Assembly: GCF_024347335.1 (NCBI RefSeq)
Contig: NZ_AP025464.1
Span: 248,001 to 312,000 of the forward strand
Reading direction: 5' to 3'
Source: Vibrio celticus
GTDB lineage: Bacteria > Pseudomonadota > Gammaproteobacteria > Enterobacterales > Vibrionaceae
DNA length: 64,000 nt
The notes below the pieces were generated by a model that did not search any database, had not been told where the DNA came from, and was given only the letters and a program-made list of their open reading frames with translations. A program made the translations under genes and the position numbers. Shown here in pieces: positions 35,013 to 44,268 of this stretch (position 1 is its first letter; the number at the start of each line of letters is the position of its first letter).

Positions 35013-36476
35013 ATGATGACTCAATTACAGAATGTTCAAGCAGAAAACGCACTTTACATTGGCGGCGAATGGCAAGCGGGTGTAAGCACCGTAGCGAACA
35101 TTAACCCATCGGATATTTCTGAAAACATCGGTAACTTTGCACAAGCAAGTGCTGAACAAGTTCAACAAGCGATTTCAGCAGCAAAGCACGCTCAACCAGA
35201 GTGGGAAAAAACGCCGATTGAGCGTAAACAAGCAGTACTTCAAGCAATTGGTGATGAGCTGATTGCACGTTGTGATGAACTAGGTACGTTACTTTCTCGT
35301 GAAGAAGGTAAGCCTTTTGCTGAAGGTCGAGGCGAAATTTACCGTGCAGGTCAGTTTTTCCAATACTTCGCGGCTGAAGTGCTTCGTCAAATTGGCGACA
35401 ACGCAGAATCAGTTCGCCCAGGTGTTTCTGTTGAAGTGACTCGTGAAGCTGTTGGTGTTATTGGCATCATCTCTCCTTGGAACTTCCCGACGGCAACAGC
35501 AGCTTGGAAAATCGCTCCAGCACTGGCTTTCGGTAACAGCGTTATCTGGAAACCAGCAAACCTAACACCAGCAAGTGCGGTTGCGCTTACTGAAATTATC
35601 CACCGTCAAGGTATCCCAGCAGGCACGTTCAACCTTGTTCTAGGTAGCGGTTCAACAGTCGGTGATGCACTGATCAACTCTAAAGAAGTGAATGGTGTGA
35701 GCTTTACTGGTTCCGTTGATACGGGTCGTAAGGTTGCCGCTGCTACAGCGCCAAACTTCGTTCGTTGCCAACTAGAGATGGGCAGTAAGAACGCACTAGT
35801 GGTTGCAGATGATGCGGATATCCAAACAGCCGTTGATGCAACGATCGCAGGTTCATTCTCTGGCGCAGGCCAAAAATGTACAGCATCTTCTCGTCTAGTG
35901 GTTATGGATGGCATTCACGACCAATACGTTGAAGCACTAATCAAACGTATGAGCGAGCTGAAAGTGGGTCACGCACTAGAAGACGGCGTGTTCATGGGCC
36001 CTGTTGTTGACGGCAACCAACTTGAAGCGAACCTAGGTTGGGTCGAGAAAGCACGTCAAAGCGGCGGTGAGCTAGCATTTGGTGGCGAACGCCTAAGCAT
36101 GAAACACGAAGGCTTCTACATGTCTCCAACGCTGTTCTTGAATACGAAGAACGACTGGGAAGTGAACCAAGAAGAAGTGTTTGCACCAATGGCAAGCGTG
36201 ATTCGTGTGGCTGATTTAGAGGAAGCTATCGCGACGACCAACGATACTCGCTTTGGTCTAACAGGCGGCATCATTACTCAGAGCCTACGTACGAGCGCAA
36301 TGTTCAAGCAACAAGCGCAAACAGGTTGTGTGATGGTGAACCTACCAACAGCAGGCACGGATTACCACGTACCGTTTGGCGGCCGTAAAGAGTCTAGCTT
36401 CGGTCCTCGTGAACAAGGTCAATACGCGAAAGAGTTCTACACAGTAGTGAAGACGGCTTACCAGCGTCCTTACTAG
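35013..36476 (+). CDS. NAD(P)-dependent aldehyde dehydrogenase
   Basis: Aldehyde dehydrogenase of 487 residues. Catalytic Cys at about C289 (GQKCTASSR), general base at about E255 (CQLEMGSKN), the nucleotide-binding loop FTGSVDTGRK, and ISPWNFPTATAAWKIAPALAFGN. It resembles the 2,5-dioxovalerate / succinate-semialdehyde group (type with GQKCTASSR) more than betaine aldehyde dehydrogenases. The substrate is not determined. The start carries two ATGs in tandem, preceded by AAGGA. It is followed by an intercistronic hairpin (36498-36524). Confidence 0.88.
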   Translation: MMTQLQNVQAENALYIGGEWQAGVSTVANINPSDISENIGNFAQASAEQVQQAISAAKHAQPEWEKTPIERKQAVLQAIGDELIARCDELGTLLSREEGKPFAEGRGEIYRAGQFFQYFAAEVLRQIGDNAESVRPGVSVEVTREAVGVIGIISPWNFPTATAAWKIAPALAFGNSVIWKPANLTPASAVALTEIIHRQGIPAGTFNLVLGSGSTVGDALINSKEVNGVSFTGSVDTGRKVAAATAPNFVRCQLEMGSKNALVVADDADIQTAVDATIAGSFSGAGQKCTASSRLVVMDGIHDQYVEALIKRMSELKVGHALEDGVFMGPVVDGNQLEANLGWVEKARQSGGELAFGGERLSMKHEGFYMSPTLFLNTKNDWEVNQEEVFAPMASVIRVADLEEAIATTNDTRFGLTGGIITQSLRTSAMFKQQAQTGCVMVNLPTAGTDYHVPFGGRKESSFGPREQGQYAKEFYTVVKTAYQRPY

Positions 36477-36497
36477 TTAGCTCTCTATTGATAAGAA

Positions 36498-36524
36498 TTG
36501 GCCTGATTCACAGAGTCAGGCCAA
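36498..36524 (+). other. Intercistronic hairpin
   Basis: TTGGCCTGA (36498-36506) pairs perfectly with TCAGGCCAA (36516-36524). No T tract follows, so it is more likely a stabilising or processing element than a terminator. Confidence 0.55.
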
Positions 36525-36644
36525 CACCCAAACCCAACACAGCAAATGAAATTAGAGACGTGATTTAACCCATTTTTGAAAACATGTTATTTGAGCGTGT
36601 TTTCAAAACCGAGCTAGAACACTGAGCTTTCAATAGGAGTGGTT

Positions 36645-37640
36645 ATGTACCAGCAACGGATTGTTATAGATGGATTGCAATACTGCAATTGGAACAGAGA
36701 ATATTTCCAAACACTAAAGGCGAGCGGCATTACAGCAGTTCACGCTACCGCGGTTTACCACGAGACGGCTCGTGAAACCTTATCTCGCTTTGCAGAGTGG
36801 AACTTAAGATTCGAGCAGAATGCAGACCTTATCATGCCGATTCACTCAATGGCGGATGTTGAAACTGCAAAAGCGACAGGCAAAGTCGGCATTTTCCTTG
36901 GTGCTCAAAACTGTTCTCCAATCGACGATGAGATTGGTCTTATCGAAGTCATGCGCAAGCAAGGTCTTTTGATCATGCAGCTTACTTACAACAACCAGAG
37001 CTTATTGGCGACGGGGTGTTACGAGAAGAACGACACCGGTATTACTCGCTTTGGTAAACAAGCTATCGAAGAGATGAACCGAGTGGGCATGATCATCGAT
37101 ATGTCTCACAGTGCAGAGCGTTCAACGCTTGAAGCGATTGATCTGTCTTCTCGTCCTATTTGTATCAGCCACGCGAACCCAACGTTTGCTCATGATGCGC
37201 TACGAAACAAATCAAACGATGTGATTAAAGCCCTAACCGCACGCGGTGGCTTAATCGGATTCAGCTTATACCCATTCCACCTACCAAACGGCAGTCAATG
37301 TACGTTGGAAGACTTCTGCCAAATGGTTGCGACGACAGCCGACATGGTTGGTGTTGAACACCTAGGAATTGGCAGTGACCTATGCTTAAACCAGCCTCAA
37401 GCGGTTCTAGAGTGGATGCGAAATGGTCGTTGGTCGAAGGCAATGGACTACGGTGAAGGTTCTGTAAACAACTCAGGTTGGCCAGATGCACTGCCTTGGT
37501 TCTGTGGTAGTTCTGGTATGGAAAATATTTATAACGGATTGATGCGTCATGGTTTCAGTGAGTCTGAAGCTGGGCAAGTCTTGGGAGAAAACTGGTTTAA
37601 CTTCTTGAAAGATGGCTTAGAGCCGCAAAGCAAGGGTTAA
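36645..37640 (+). CDS. Divergent M19 (renal dipeptidase-like) amidohydrolase
   Basis: A 331-residue member of peptidase family M19. It begins at ATG 36645 (ATAGGAG five bases upstream). The classic metal ligands differ: the HxD motif is LQY (residues 11-13, in IDGLQYCNW), and the bridging Glu position is Q89 (in GAQNCSPI). H155 (IDMSHSAERS), H176 (CISHANP) and D245 (IGSDLC) remain. The family is common beside quaternary-amine catabolism genes (for example PA5396 near the glycine-betaine genes of Pseudomonas). A real dipeptidase activity is doubtful; function unknown. Confidence 0.78.
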   Translation: MYQQRIVIDGLQYCNWNREYFQTLKASGITAVHATAVYHETARETLSRFAEWNLRFEQNADLIMPIHSMADVETAKATGKVGIFLGAQNCSPIDDEIGLIEVMRKQGLLIMQLTYNNQSLLATGCYEKNDTGITRFGKQAIEEMNRVGMIIDMSHSAERSTLEAIDLSSRPICISHANPTFAHDALRNKSNDVIKALTARGGLIGFSLYPFHLPNGSQCTLEDFCQMVATTADMVGVEHLGIGSDLCLNQPQAVLEWMRNGRWSKAMDYGEGSVNNSGWPDALPWFCGSSGMENIYNGLMRHGFSESEAGQVLGENWFNFLKDGLEPQSKG

Positions 37641-37869
37641 GCGTTTCTCGCTAGTCATCATCTAATAGGCAGCCTGCTAACAGACGTTCATTTAGTCGGT
37701 GCTGCTTTAATCAAATTCATTATTTAAAAGGAACAACGGTCTATTTCGCAACGCGGTAACCCAAACATGGATTAGCCTGCCCAACACAAAAATAATAGGG
37801 CGGGTGTTAAATACACCCTTGTAGTCATCATTCAAATGACAGCTGCAAAGAAACCTCTGGAGTCAGAGT

Positions 37870-39477
37870 ATGTCTGATTTAACCAATAGCGTGAAATCTT
37901 CAAACGTAAATGCGGGTCAAGTACACACAGCAAGCAACACAACAAGTAACACAAACCAGTCTGAATCGACTTCAGACAAATTAGGACTTACCAACCCAGC
38001 ACTATGGTACAGCGGCGGTTTTATCGCTCTGTTCGTAACGCTTGCTTTATTTGATGGCGAGCTGTTATCAAGCCTAGTAAACACAGGCTTTGCTTGGTCG
38101 GTAAAAGTATTCGGTCCTTATTGGCAAATGCTTCTTCTTCTGACTTTTCTTATTGGTCTTGGCCTGGCGGCAGGGCGAACAGGCAAGGTTATCCTAGGTG
38201 GTATTGCTAAACCTGAAATGGATGGCTTCCGTTGGATGGCTATCATCTTCTGTACGCTACTTGCGGGTGGCGGTGTATTTTGGGCGGCAGCAGAGCCTAT
38301 CGCACACTACGTTAATCCACCACCGTTATATGGCGCTCAAGAGAACGCACCGCAAGGTGCAGTGAACGCGTTATCGCAGTCATTCATGCACTGGGGCTTC
38401 CTAGCATGGGCAATTGTGGGCAGCCTAACGTCTATCGTGGTTATGCACCTTCACTACGACAAAGGCTTACCGCTTAAACCTCGTATTCTGCTTTACCCTG
38501 TATTAGGTGAAAGAGCACTGAAAGGCCATACAGGCGCACTGATTGATGCATGTTGTATTGTCGCTGTAGCGGCGGGTACTATCGGCCCGATTGGTTTCTT
38601 AGGCTTGCAAGTCAGCTACGCTCTGAATGAACTGTTTGGTATTCCAGATGGCTTCACAACACAGCTAATCATCATCTTGTTCGCTATCGTGCTTTACACA
38701 TTGTCGGCATTAAGTGGTCTTAACCGCGGAATGCAAATGCTAAGCCGTTACAACGTAATTTTGGCGATGGCATTGATGGTTTACATCCTTATCTTTGGCC
38801 CAACGAACTTCATCTTCAATGGCTACATCCAAGGTGTAGGCAGCATGATTGATAACTTCATCCCGATGGCAACATACCGTGGTGACGAAGGTTGGTTGAG
38901 CTGGTGGACAGTATTCTTCTGGGGTTGGTTCTTAGGTTACGGCCCAATGATGGCAATCTTCATCGCACGTATTTCACGCGGTCGCAGTATTCGCCAATTG
39001 GTATCAACGATTAGCTTGATTGCACCGTTTGTTACTTGCTTCTGGTTCACGATTGTTGGCGGCTCTGGTCTTGCGTTCGAAATCGCAGATCCAGGCAGTG
39101 TAAGTAAAGCGTTTGAAGGTTTTAACTTACCAGGTGCGCTACTGGCGGTAACTCAGCAGCTACCAATGCCAATGCTTATCTCAATTCTGTTCTTGATCTT
39201 AACCACGATCTTCATCGTAACGACCGGTGATTCAATGACTTACACCATCAGTGTGGTGATCAGTGGTGAGACAGAGCCGAATGCAATTATTCGTACCTTC
39301 TGGGGTGTGATGATGGGGGTGACAGCGTTAATTCTGATTTCCCTTGGTTCTGGCGGTATTTCAGCGCTGCAATCCTTCATTGTTATCACCGCGGTACCGG
39401 TGTCCTTAATCTTGCTGCCATCACTTTGGAATGCGCCTCAAATCGCAATCAAGATGGCAAAAGAGCAAGGTTTTTAG
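37870..39477 (+). CDS. BCCT-family transporter
   Basis: Secondary transporter for betaine, carnitine or choline-type compounds, 535 residues with 12 predicted membrane helices after a Ser/Thr/Asn-rich N-terminal tail. The family core RISRGRSIRQL is present. The preceding segment reads FFWGWFLGYGPM (about 349-360), where glycine-betaine members have a WW(I/L)S(W) pattern; substrate specificity may therefore differ. It lacks a recognisable long cytosolic osmosensing tail. Between the M19-like gene and the 579-residue unknown, it is the likely import step of the cluster. Confidence 0.9.
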   Translation: MSDLTNSVKSSNVNAGQVHTASNTTSNTNQSESTSDKLGLTNPALWYSGGFIALFVTLALFDGELLSSLVNTGFAWSVKVFGPYWQMLLLLTFLIGLGLAAGRTGKVILGGIAKPEMDGFRWMAIIFCTLLAGGGVFWAAAEPIAHYVNPPPLYGAQENAPQGAVNALSQSFMHWGFLAWAIVGSLTSIVVMHLHYDKGLPLKPRILLYPVLGERALKGHTGALIDACCIVAVAAGTIGPIGFLGLQVSYALNELFGIPDGFTTQLIIILFAIVLYTLSALSGLNRGMQMLSRYNVILAMALMVYILIFGPTNFIFNGYIQGVGSMIDNFIPMATYRGDEGWLSWWTVFFWGWFLGYGPMMAIFIARISRGRSIRQLVSTISLIAPFVTCFWFTIVGGSGLAFEIADPGSVSKAFEGFNLPGALLAVTQQLPMPMLISILFLILTTIFIVTTGDSMTYTISVVISGETEPNAIIRTFWGVMMGVTALILISLGSGGISALQSFIVITAVPVSLILLPSLWNAPQIAIKMAKEQGF

Positions 39478-39521
39478 AGAGCAGGGTTTTTAAACAAAAG
39501 GGCTCTGTAAAACAAGAACGA

Positions 39522-39545
39522 ATCAGCCTTTGAAAGAAGGCTGAT
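39522..39545 (+). other. Intercistronic hairpin
   Basis: ATCAGCCTT (39522-39530) pairs with AAGGCTGAT (39537-39545) between the BCCT gene and the unknown gene. No strong T tract follows. Confidence 0.5.
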
Positions 39546-39768
39546 GCAAGATTCCGAAAGGAACAGAAAAACCGTACTGGTGAAGATACATCGGGCGGCA
39601 CGTATTTAGGTCAATCGATCTAGTCAGGACAAATAATAAGGGGTGAGCTCGCTTGCCCCAAATAACGTGAAAGCTAACCAACACACTGTAACAACGAATG
39701 CTTCAAATGATGGCAACGATCGGTTCTGAATGGCTAGCAAAATCCTATAACTATAAGGTGGTGAGCAA

Positions 39769-41508
39769 ATGGATGCACATCGTTCTACCTACACTGAATC
39801 AGCACTACGTGACGCGACTGTCGTCATGGCACCGGAAAGGCTAGGTGCAATGCACCAAACACGTATCAGCTTCGTTAGAACTCTGATTCGTAAAATGGCG
39901 CAGCAAGAATGGAAAGTGACCAAACATGAGTGGCAATTAGACGCTCAAGGTTTTGGTCATGTTATCTATAAGCTTGCGACGCCAAACCATGTTTACCATT
40001 TGGTTGTTTTCTGCGATGAGATTGCAGATGAAGAACGAAATGACCGTGTAATTGCTGAAAAGTGGGACGTAACGTTTGCGCTGGTTCTTGGTGATGTTGA
40101 TGTCGCCCTACTTGAAAGACTTCGTGCGAATGTACCGCTTCAAGAAGCAGGCCGTAATCCAAATAACGTGCTTGTGTTGGCGCGTGCAAACAAAAGTGTA
40201 CGTGTGTTTGAACATATCGTGAGTCACTTGGCTAAAGGTGTTCAACCAACGCCAAAAGAGCTGGCTGAGGTGGGTTACATCCTGCGAACGACAGCGGTTT
40301 ACGGTAATGGCAAATTTGGCATTGCTGACTTTAAAATCTTAGAGAAAAATGAAGATTTTAATCAGTCGTTTAGTGCGCAAATGTGTGCGGTTTATATGCT
40401 GCGTGAGTTCAGCCTAGATTGGGTTCATTACCTAGCCGAGCAACAGGGCGGTGAACAAGCGATTACCTTGCATAGAGGATTACAGCGTTACCTTGGTGTT
40501 GGTAATGCGACTGGTTTAGGCATGGCGCCATACCTAATTAACCACCCAAGTATTGTCGATCAATGGATGACAACACGTGAGCATGCATTGGCAGACGTGT
40601 TGGCTAGTCAGACCGATACGGCGTTGATCGAGCCACTACGTAGATACGTTAAAAAAGCGATTTGTCATTTAGAACAAGTTGTTACCATCAATGAAACACA
40701 GCAAGAGTTGAACAAAACCGCTGTTGATGAGTTAAAACACGCAGAACAGTCACTAGAAGCTTCTATAAACCATTGCGAAACATGGGCGCAGTTAGTTGAA
40801 CAATCTAAGCACATGAGTATGGAAGCCCAAGAAATCCTTATCTCATGCTTGATGGAATTGTACCCAGAATTAGTGGACGCCCATCAAGAGCAAATGAATT
40901 GTAGCGAAACACTCTCGCTTCCTAGTGGTAAAAAGATCCAAGACCTATTGGTTGTGTTAGAAGAAAAGTACCGTTGGGCGATCTCGACCGACTTTACGAA
41001 AGCAGAAAATAACTACTGGTTCTGGTATCGCTCTCAAGACAAAGAAGAGCCAAGACTCGGTGTTCGAGGTGAAGAGCTAGGCGAAGAGCGTGAACTGCCG
41101 TTGGATATAGGCCGTCAAGCTTACCGTTTGTACCATGCTTTATTGCAGTTTGCGCCAGAGCTTTCATTGGCTGAGTTCCTTGTTAAGCAGCCACAGCATC
41201 GTGCTATTGCACGTCGTGTATGGACGCTAGGCAACAAAGCGATGGGCGACATTCAAATGAATGTTCTGCACCAAGATTCGCCACCAATGCACTTACTGCG
41301 TTGCAAGCTTGCGATGTTTGGTGCGACTAAGTTTGATCCTCGCTCAGACCGTTGGGTACGAGTGACGTTTTTCCAAGGTGCGCCATTGCTTGATGAAATT
41401 CATCAGGACGAATGGGTGTTCCCAGTATTACCAAGTGAAGCGGAGCTCGCTGATTCACAAAAAGCTACTACACATATTAATGCTCAACATGGAGGTAAAT
41501 CGTTATGA
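39769..41508 (+). CDS. Unknown 579-residue protein, DUF3726 partner
   Basis: I do not recognise a characterised family. It is 579 residues and soluble, with no signal peptide or membrane helix. Notable segments: MAPERLGAMHQTRISFVRTLIRKM near the N-terminus; YHLVVFCDEIADEERNDRVIAEKWDVTFALVLGDVD; LARANKSVRVFEHIVSHLAKG; a GLGMAPYLINHPSIVDQW motif; a helical, Glu-rich middle; and a conserved-looking C-terminus with YRWAISTDFTKAENNYWFWYRSQDKEEPRLG. Its stop overlaps the DUF3726 start by four bases (ATGA), so the two are coupled and may form a complex. Ribosome site AAGGTGGTGAG. Confidence 0.7.
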   Translation: MDAHRSTYTESALRDATVVMAPERLGAMHQTRISFVRTLIRKMAQQEWKVTKHEWQLDAQGFGHVIYKLATPNHVYHLVVFCDEIADEERNDRVIAEKWDVTFALVLGDVDVALLERLRANVPLQEAGRNPNNVLVLARANKSVRVFEHIVSHLAKGVQPTPKELAEVGYILRTTAVYGNGKFGIADFKILEKNEDFNQSFSAQMCAVYMLREFSLDWVHYLAEQQGGEQAITLHRGLQRYLGVGNATGLGMAPYLINHPSIVDQWMTTREHALADVLASQTDTALIEPLRRYVKKAICHLEQVVTINETQQELNKTAVDELKHAEQSLEASINHCETWAQLVEQSKHMSMEAQEILISCLMELYPELVDAHQEQMNCSETLSLPSGKKIQDLLVVLEEKYRWAISTDFTKAENNYWFWYRSQDKEEPRLGVRGEELGEERELPLDIGRQAYRLYHALLQFAPELSLAEFLVKQPQHRAIARRVWTLGNKAMGDIQMNVLHQDSPPMHLLRCKLAMFGATKFDPRSDRWVRVTFFQGAPLLDEIHQDEWVFPVLPSEAELADSQKATTHINAQHGGKSL

Positions 41509-42242
41509 TCGTTTCTCACAATGAACTGGTAGCGGCCGTCAATAAAGCCTTTCTGGGTATGCGCCGTACATGTGGTGAAGCCGATGTGATAGCGAACATG
41601 GTGGCAGATTTACAAATGGTGGGGTTGGATGGTGTTCGTCATTTTAACAATGCGAGCAACTTCATTGGGTTAGAAGACGATTGCCCAGTGGACATTCAAG
41701 TGCTTAGCGATAACACGGTTGAAGTTGACCTGCACAAGGCAAGTTTAGCGTGCCACCTACCTGTGGTGATGGATTACGCGATTGAAAAAATGGTCGGCAA
41801 TAAGACGCTGAAAATTGAGTTAAACAACTGTCATAACCGCTGGTTAGCGTACAGCGAGCTTGTGAAACTGGCGGCTAAGGGCATCGCGTGTACTGCACGT
41901 TGGGATAATGGCTCCAACCCTAAGAGCACCTTGTATGTGCTTAACCGTGGTTGCGTTGCACCAGAATTGTTTTTATCAGATTTGCCTCTGGCATCGGACG
42001 ATCATATCCACAATATGACCATCGAGCTTTCCGTCCAGGATTTCGATATCGAACGTTTGTCAGATGGCTACCAAACACACATTGAATCGGAAGCGCTTTT
42101 TAAAACTCAAGAGAAGGCGTGGAACGAGGGCATTGAAGTTGACGATGGAGAGTGGGGCGCGTTGAAAGAAACGGCCACGGCTATCCTTGTTGAAAACAGC
42201 CAACGTTCAATTCAAGGTGCAGGTGAGCTAGAAGCTTCTTAG
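41505..42242 (+). CDS. DUF3726 family protein
   Basis: A 245-residue soluble protein of DUF3726, an uncharacterised family. Its N-terminus MIVSHNELVAAVNKAFLGMRRTCGEADVIANMVADLQMVGLDGVRHF resembles an oligomerisation helix with a Cys (C28 in RRTCGEADVIA) in a conserved setting reminiscent of ureidoglycolate/malate-type dehydrogenase N-termini (compare 'GAPEHEADVVA'), but no NAD-binding motif is visible. Further features: HNRWLAYSELVKLAAKGI, CTARWDNG and VLNRGCVAPELFLSD. It is translationally coupled to the preceding unknown. A strong terminator follows at 42351. Confidence 0.75.
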   Translation: MIVSHNELVAAVNKAFLGMRRTCGEADVIANMVADLQMVGLDGVRHFNNASNFIGLEDDCPVDIQVLSDNTVEVDLHKASLACHLPVVMDYAIEKMVGNKTLKIELNNCHNRWLAYSELVKLAAKGIACTARWDNGSNPKSTLYVLNRGCVAPELFLSDLPLASDDHIHNMTIELSVQDFDIERLSDGYQTHIESEALFKTQEKAWNEGIEVDDGEWGALKETATAILVENSQRSIQGAGELEAS

Positions 42243-42624
42243 CTTTATTTTATAGAGCTTTAGTTTATAGATATTTAGCTTATAGAAACTGAGCCTATAA
42301 ATCCTGAGCTTATTGAATTTATAAACCTCATTTACAACAGATAAAACCAAAGAGCTTAACGTATCCTCACCTCGTTAAGCTCTTTTTATTTGTGTTCTAC
42401 TTTTGTTCTTCCTCTCAATAGGTTACACCTTAAACTCTCTGTTTTGACACAAGTTGTCACGCGTTGAAGGTTAATTGAACGATTAGATGAAGTACCTTCA
42501 CAATCATGTTAAACAAACGGTTTCTTTTACAAGCCACTATGCGTATCTTGCTAACTAAAGGTGCCAACGGGCGCCGTTTTTATTCGTACCGATGACATTA
42601 GAATCAGATAAAAAGGAATGAAGC
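42243..42624. other. Cluster end and S33 promoter region
   Basis: Starts with several degenerate repeats (TTTAGCTTATAGA-like, about 42245-42320), then the terminator at 42351, then the promoter of the S33 gene. No ORF was supported. Confidence 0.5.
42351..42388 (+). terminator. Terminator of the LysR-linked cluster
   Basis: AGAGCTTAACG (42351-42361) pairs perfectly with CGTTAAGCTCT (42373-42383), followed by TTTTATT. Confidence 0.9.
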
Positions 42625-43917
42625 GTGCAAGCTAACTTTATTGATGGAACCACCCTGTATCGTCAGCACTCTTTTGAGTTGCCACTCGATTACCAAGCAA
42701 AAGATGGACAACAGATCCAAGTCTTCGCACGTGAGCTGGTTGATCTCGCTAAGGATGCGCAAGAACTGCCGTGGTTGATCTACTTTCAAGGTGGACCGGG
42801 CTTCCCGTCGCCACGAGTAAGCGGTCAATCGGGTTGGCTAAAGCGTGCATTGCAAAACTACCGTGTGCTGCTTCTTGACCAACGTGGTACAGGCAACAGC
42901 ACGGTGATCAGCCACGAAACATTGGCGCACCTGTCTCCAGAGCAGCAAGCTGAATACCTATCGCATTTCAGAGCAGACAACATCGTGCGCGACGCTGAAG
43001 CGATTCGTGAGCAATTCGGTGTTAAGCAATGGTCGACGATTGGCCAAAGCTTTGGTGGCTTCTGTACACTGAGCTATTTGTCGCTGTTCCCACAGAGCTT
43101 ACAACGTTGTTATGTGACGGGCGGTATTCCTTCGATTGAACGTGAAGCTGACGATGTTTATCGTGCGACATACAAGCGTGTCGAAGACAAAAACAGAGCG
43201 TTCTTTGCTCAGTTCCCACAAGCGCAAGCGATGTGCCGCGAGATCTCTGATTACCTGCTGAACAACGATGTGAGACTGCCAAACGGACAGGTGTTCACGG
43301 TTGAGCAATTTCAACTTATTGGCATTAACCTTGGTGGCGGTGAAGCGAACCTGCCTATGTACTTCACTCTGGAAAGTGCCTTTGTTGAAGTGAACGGTAA
43401 CAGACAGCTGAGCTACAGTTTCCTAAATCAAATGCAGCAAGAGCAGGGATATTTAACTAATCCAATTTACGCAATCTTGCATGAATCGATTTACTGTCAA
43501 GGTACAGCGTCTAACTGGTCAGCACATCGCGTTCGTGAGCAGTATCCACACTTCAACTACCAATCGGGCAGTGAGTTCTGGTTTACCGGAGAAATGGTCT
43601 ACCCGTGGATGTTCGACCAACTAGAAACGTTGAAGCCATTGCGTGAAGCAGCCAATCTATTAGCTGAGAAGTCAGATTGGGGTACTTTGTACAACGCAGA
43701 GCAACTGAGCAAGAATACGGTTCCGATGGCGTGTGCAGTTTACGCAGATGACATGTACGTAGAACTGGATTACAGCCGCGAAACACTGGCTAATATTCCA
43801 AACTCGAAAGCGTGGATTACCAACGAGTATGAGCACAATGGTTTGAGAGTGGATGGAGAACGAATCGTCGATAAGCTAATGACGATGGTTGATGCATTAG
43901 AAAACTTGCCAAAATAA
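42625..43917 (+). CDS. Alpha/beta hydrolase, prolyl aminopeptidase-like (S33)
   Basis: A 430-residue cytosolic alpha/beta hydrolase. Oxyanion-loop FQGGPGFPSPR, LLLDQRGTGNS and nucleophile S142 in IGQSFGGFC match S33 prolyl aminopeptidase-type enzymes, with a late His in YEHNGLRV as catalytic candidate. It is longer than single-domain proline iminopeptidases (about 320), owing to an inserted cap region at about 190-310. It starts at GTG 42625 with AAGGAATGAAGC upstream. It is in a separate unit from the BCCT cluster, though a peptide-processing link cannot be excluded. Confidence 0.82.
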   Translation: MQANFIDGTTLYRQHSFELPLDYQAKDGQQIQVFARELVDLAKDAQELPWLIYFQGGPGFPSPRVSGQSGWLKRALQNYRVLLLDQRGTGNSTVISHETLAHLSPEQQAEYLSHFRADNIVRDAEAIREQFGVKQWSTIGQSFGGFCTLSYLSLFPQSLQRCYVTGGIPSIEREADDVYRATYKRVEDKNRAFFAQFPQAQAMCREISDYLLNNDVRLPNGQVFTVEQFQLIGINLGGGEANLPMYFTLESAFVEVNGNRQLSYSFLNQMQQEQGYLTNPIYAILHESIYCQGTASNWSAHRVREQYPHFNYQSGSEFWFTGEMVYPWMFDQLETLKPLREAANLLAEKSDWGTLYNAEQLSKNTVPMACAVYADDMYVELDYSRETLANIPNSKAWITNEYEHNGLRVDGERIVDKLMTMVDALENLPK

Positions 43918-44003
43918 TCAAATTATCTGCGTAGGTTATCTACGTTAGAAGCTATCTAAGTTAGAAGCTCTTTACGTTAGAGACAAGATACGTCCAAAAC
44001 AAG

Positions 44004-44031
44004 AAAACGCTGCATCCGTGCAGCGTTTTTT
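44004..44031 (+). terminator. Terminator after the S33 gene
   Basis: AAAACGCTGCA (44004-44014) pairs with TGCAGCGTTTT (44019-44029), continuing into a T run. Short imperfect repeats of ACGTTAGA precede it. Confidence 0.9.
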
Positions 44032-44085
44032 TATGTCATCGAACTATTCGATTTAAGGAACTAGGAGGGGTAGCCCTTGAAGCCA

Positions 44086-44268
44086 TTAAGGTTGGATGAC
44101 GATATCTTGATTTTCAGTGGTCGATAAGCTGGCGCGGTTCTGTTCGATAAGCTGAGCCGCATAAGAGGGAGTCACAGCTTGAATTTCGCCTTTTGAACGA
44201 ATCGTTAATGCTTCCCACGCATGATCACGGTATTTGCCTGTCTGTGTATATTCAATAAGTACTCTCAT
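44086..44268 (-). CDS. Small hypothetical protein, 60 residues
   Basis: A short cytosolic protein, MRVLIEYTQTGKYRDHAWEALTIRSKGEIQAVTP..., not recognised. It has a GGAAGAATC ribosome site 3-6 bases from the ATG and is flanked by strong signals on the downstream side (the 44004-44031 stem can act bidirectionally). The composition is normal, with mixed charged and hydrophobic residues and no membrane helix. I judge it to be a real gene on codon use and the ribosome site. Function unknown. Confidence 0.6.
   Translation of the reverse strand: MRVLIEYTQTGKYRDHAWEALTIRSKGEIQAVTPSYAAQLIEQNRASLSTTENQDIVIQP

Noticed and set aside
42625..43917. S33 gene as a member of the BCCT operon
   Set aside because: A strong terminator at 42351 and a 382-bp gap separate them.
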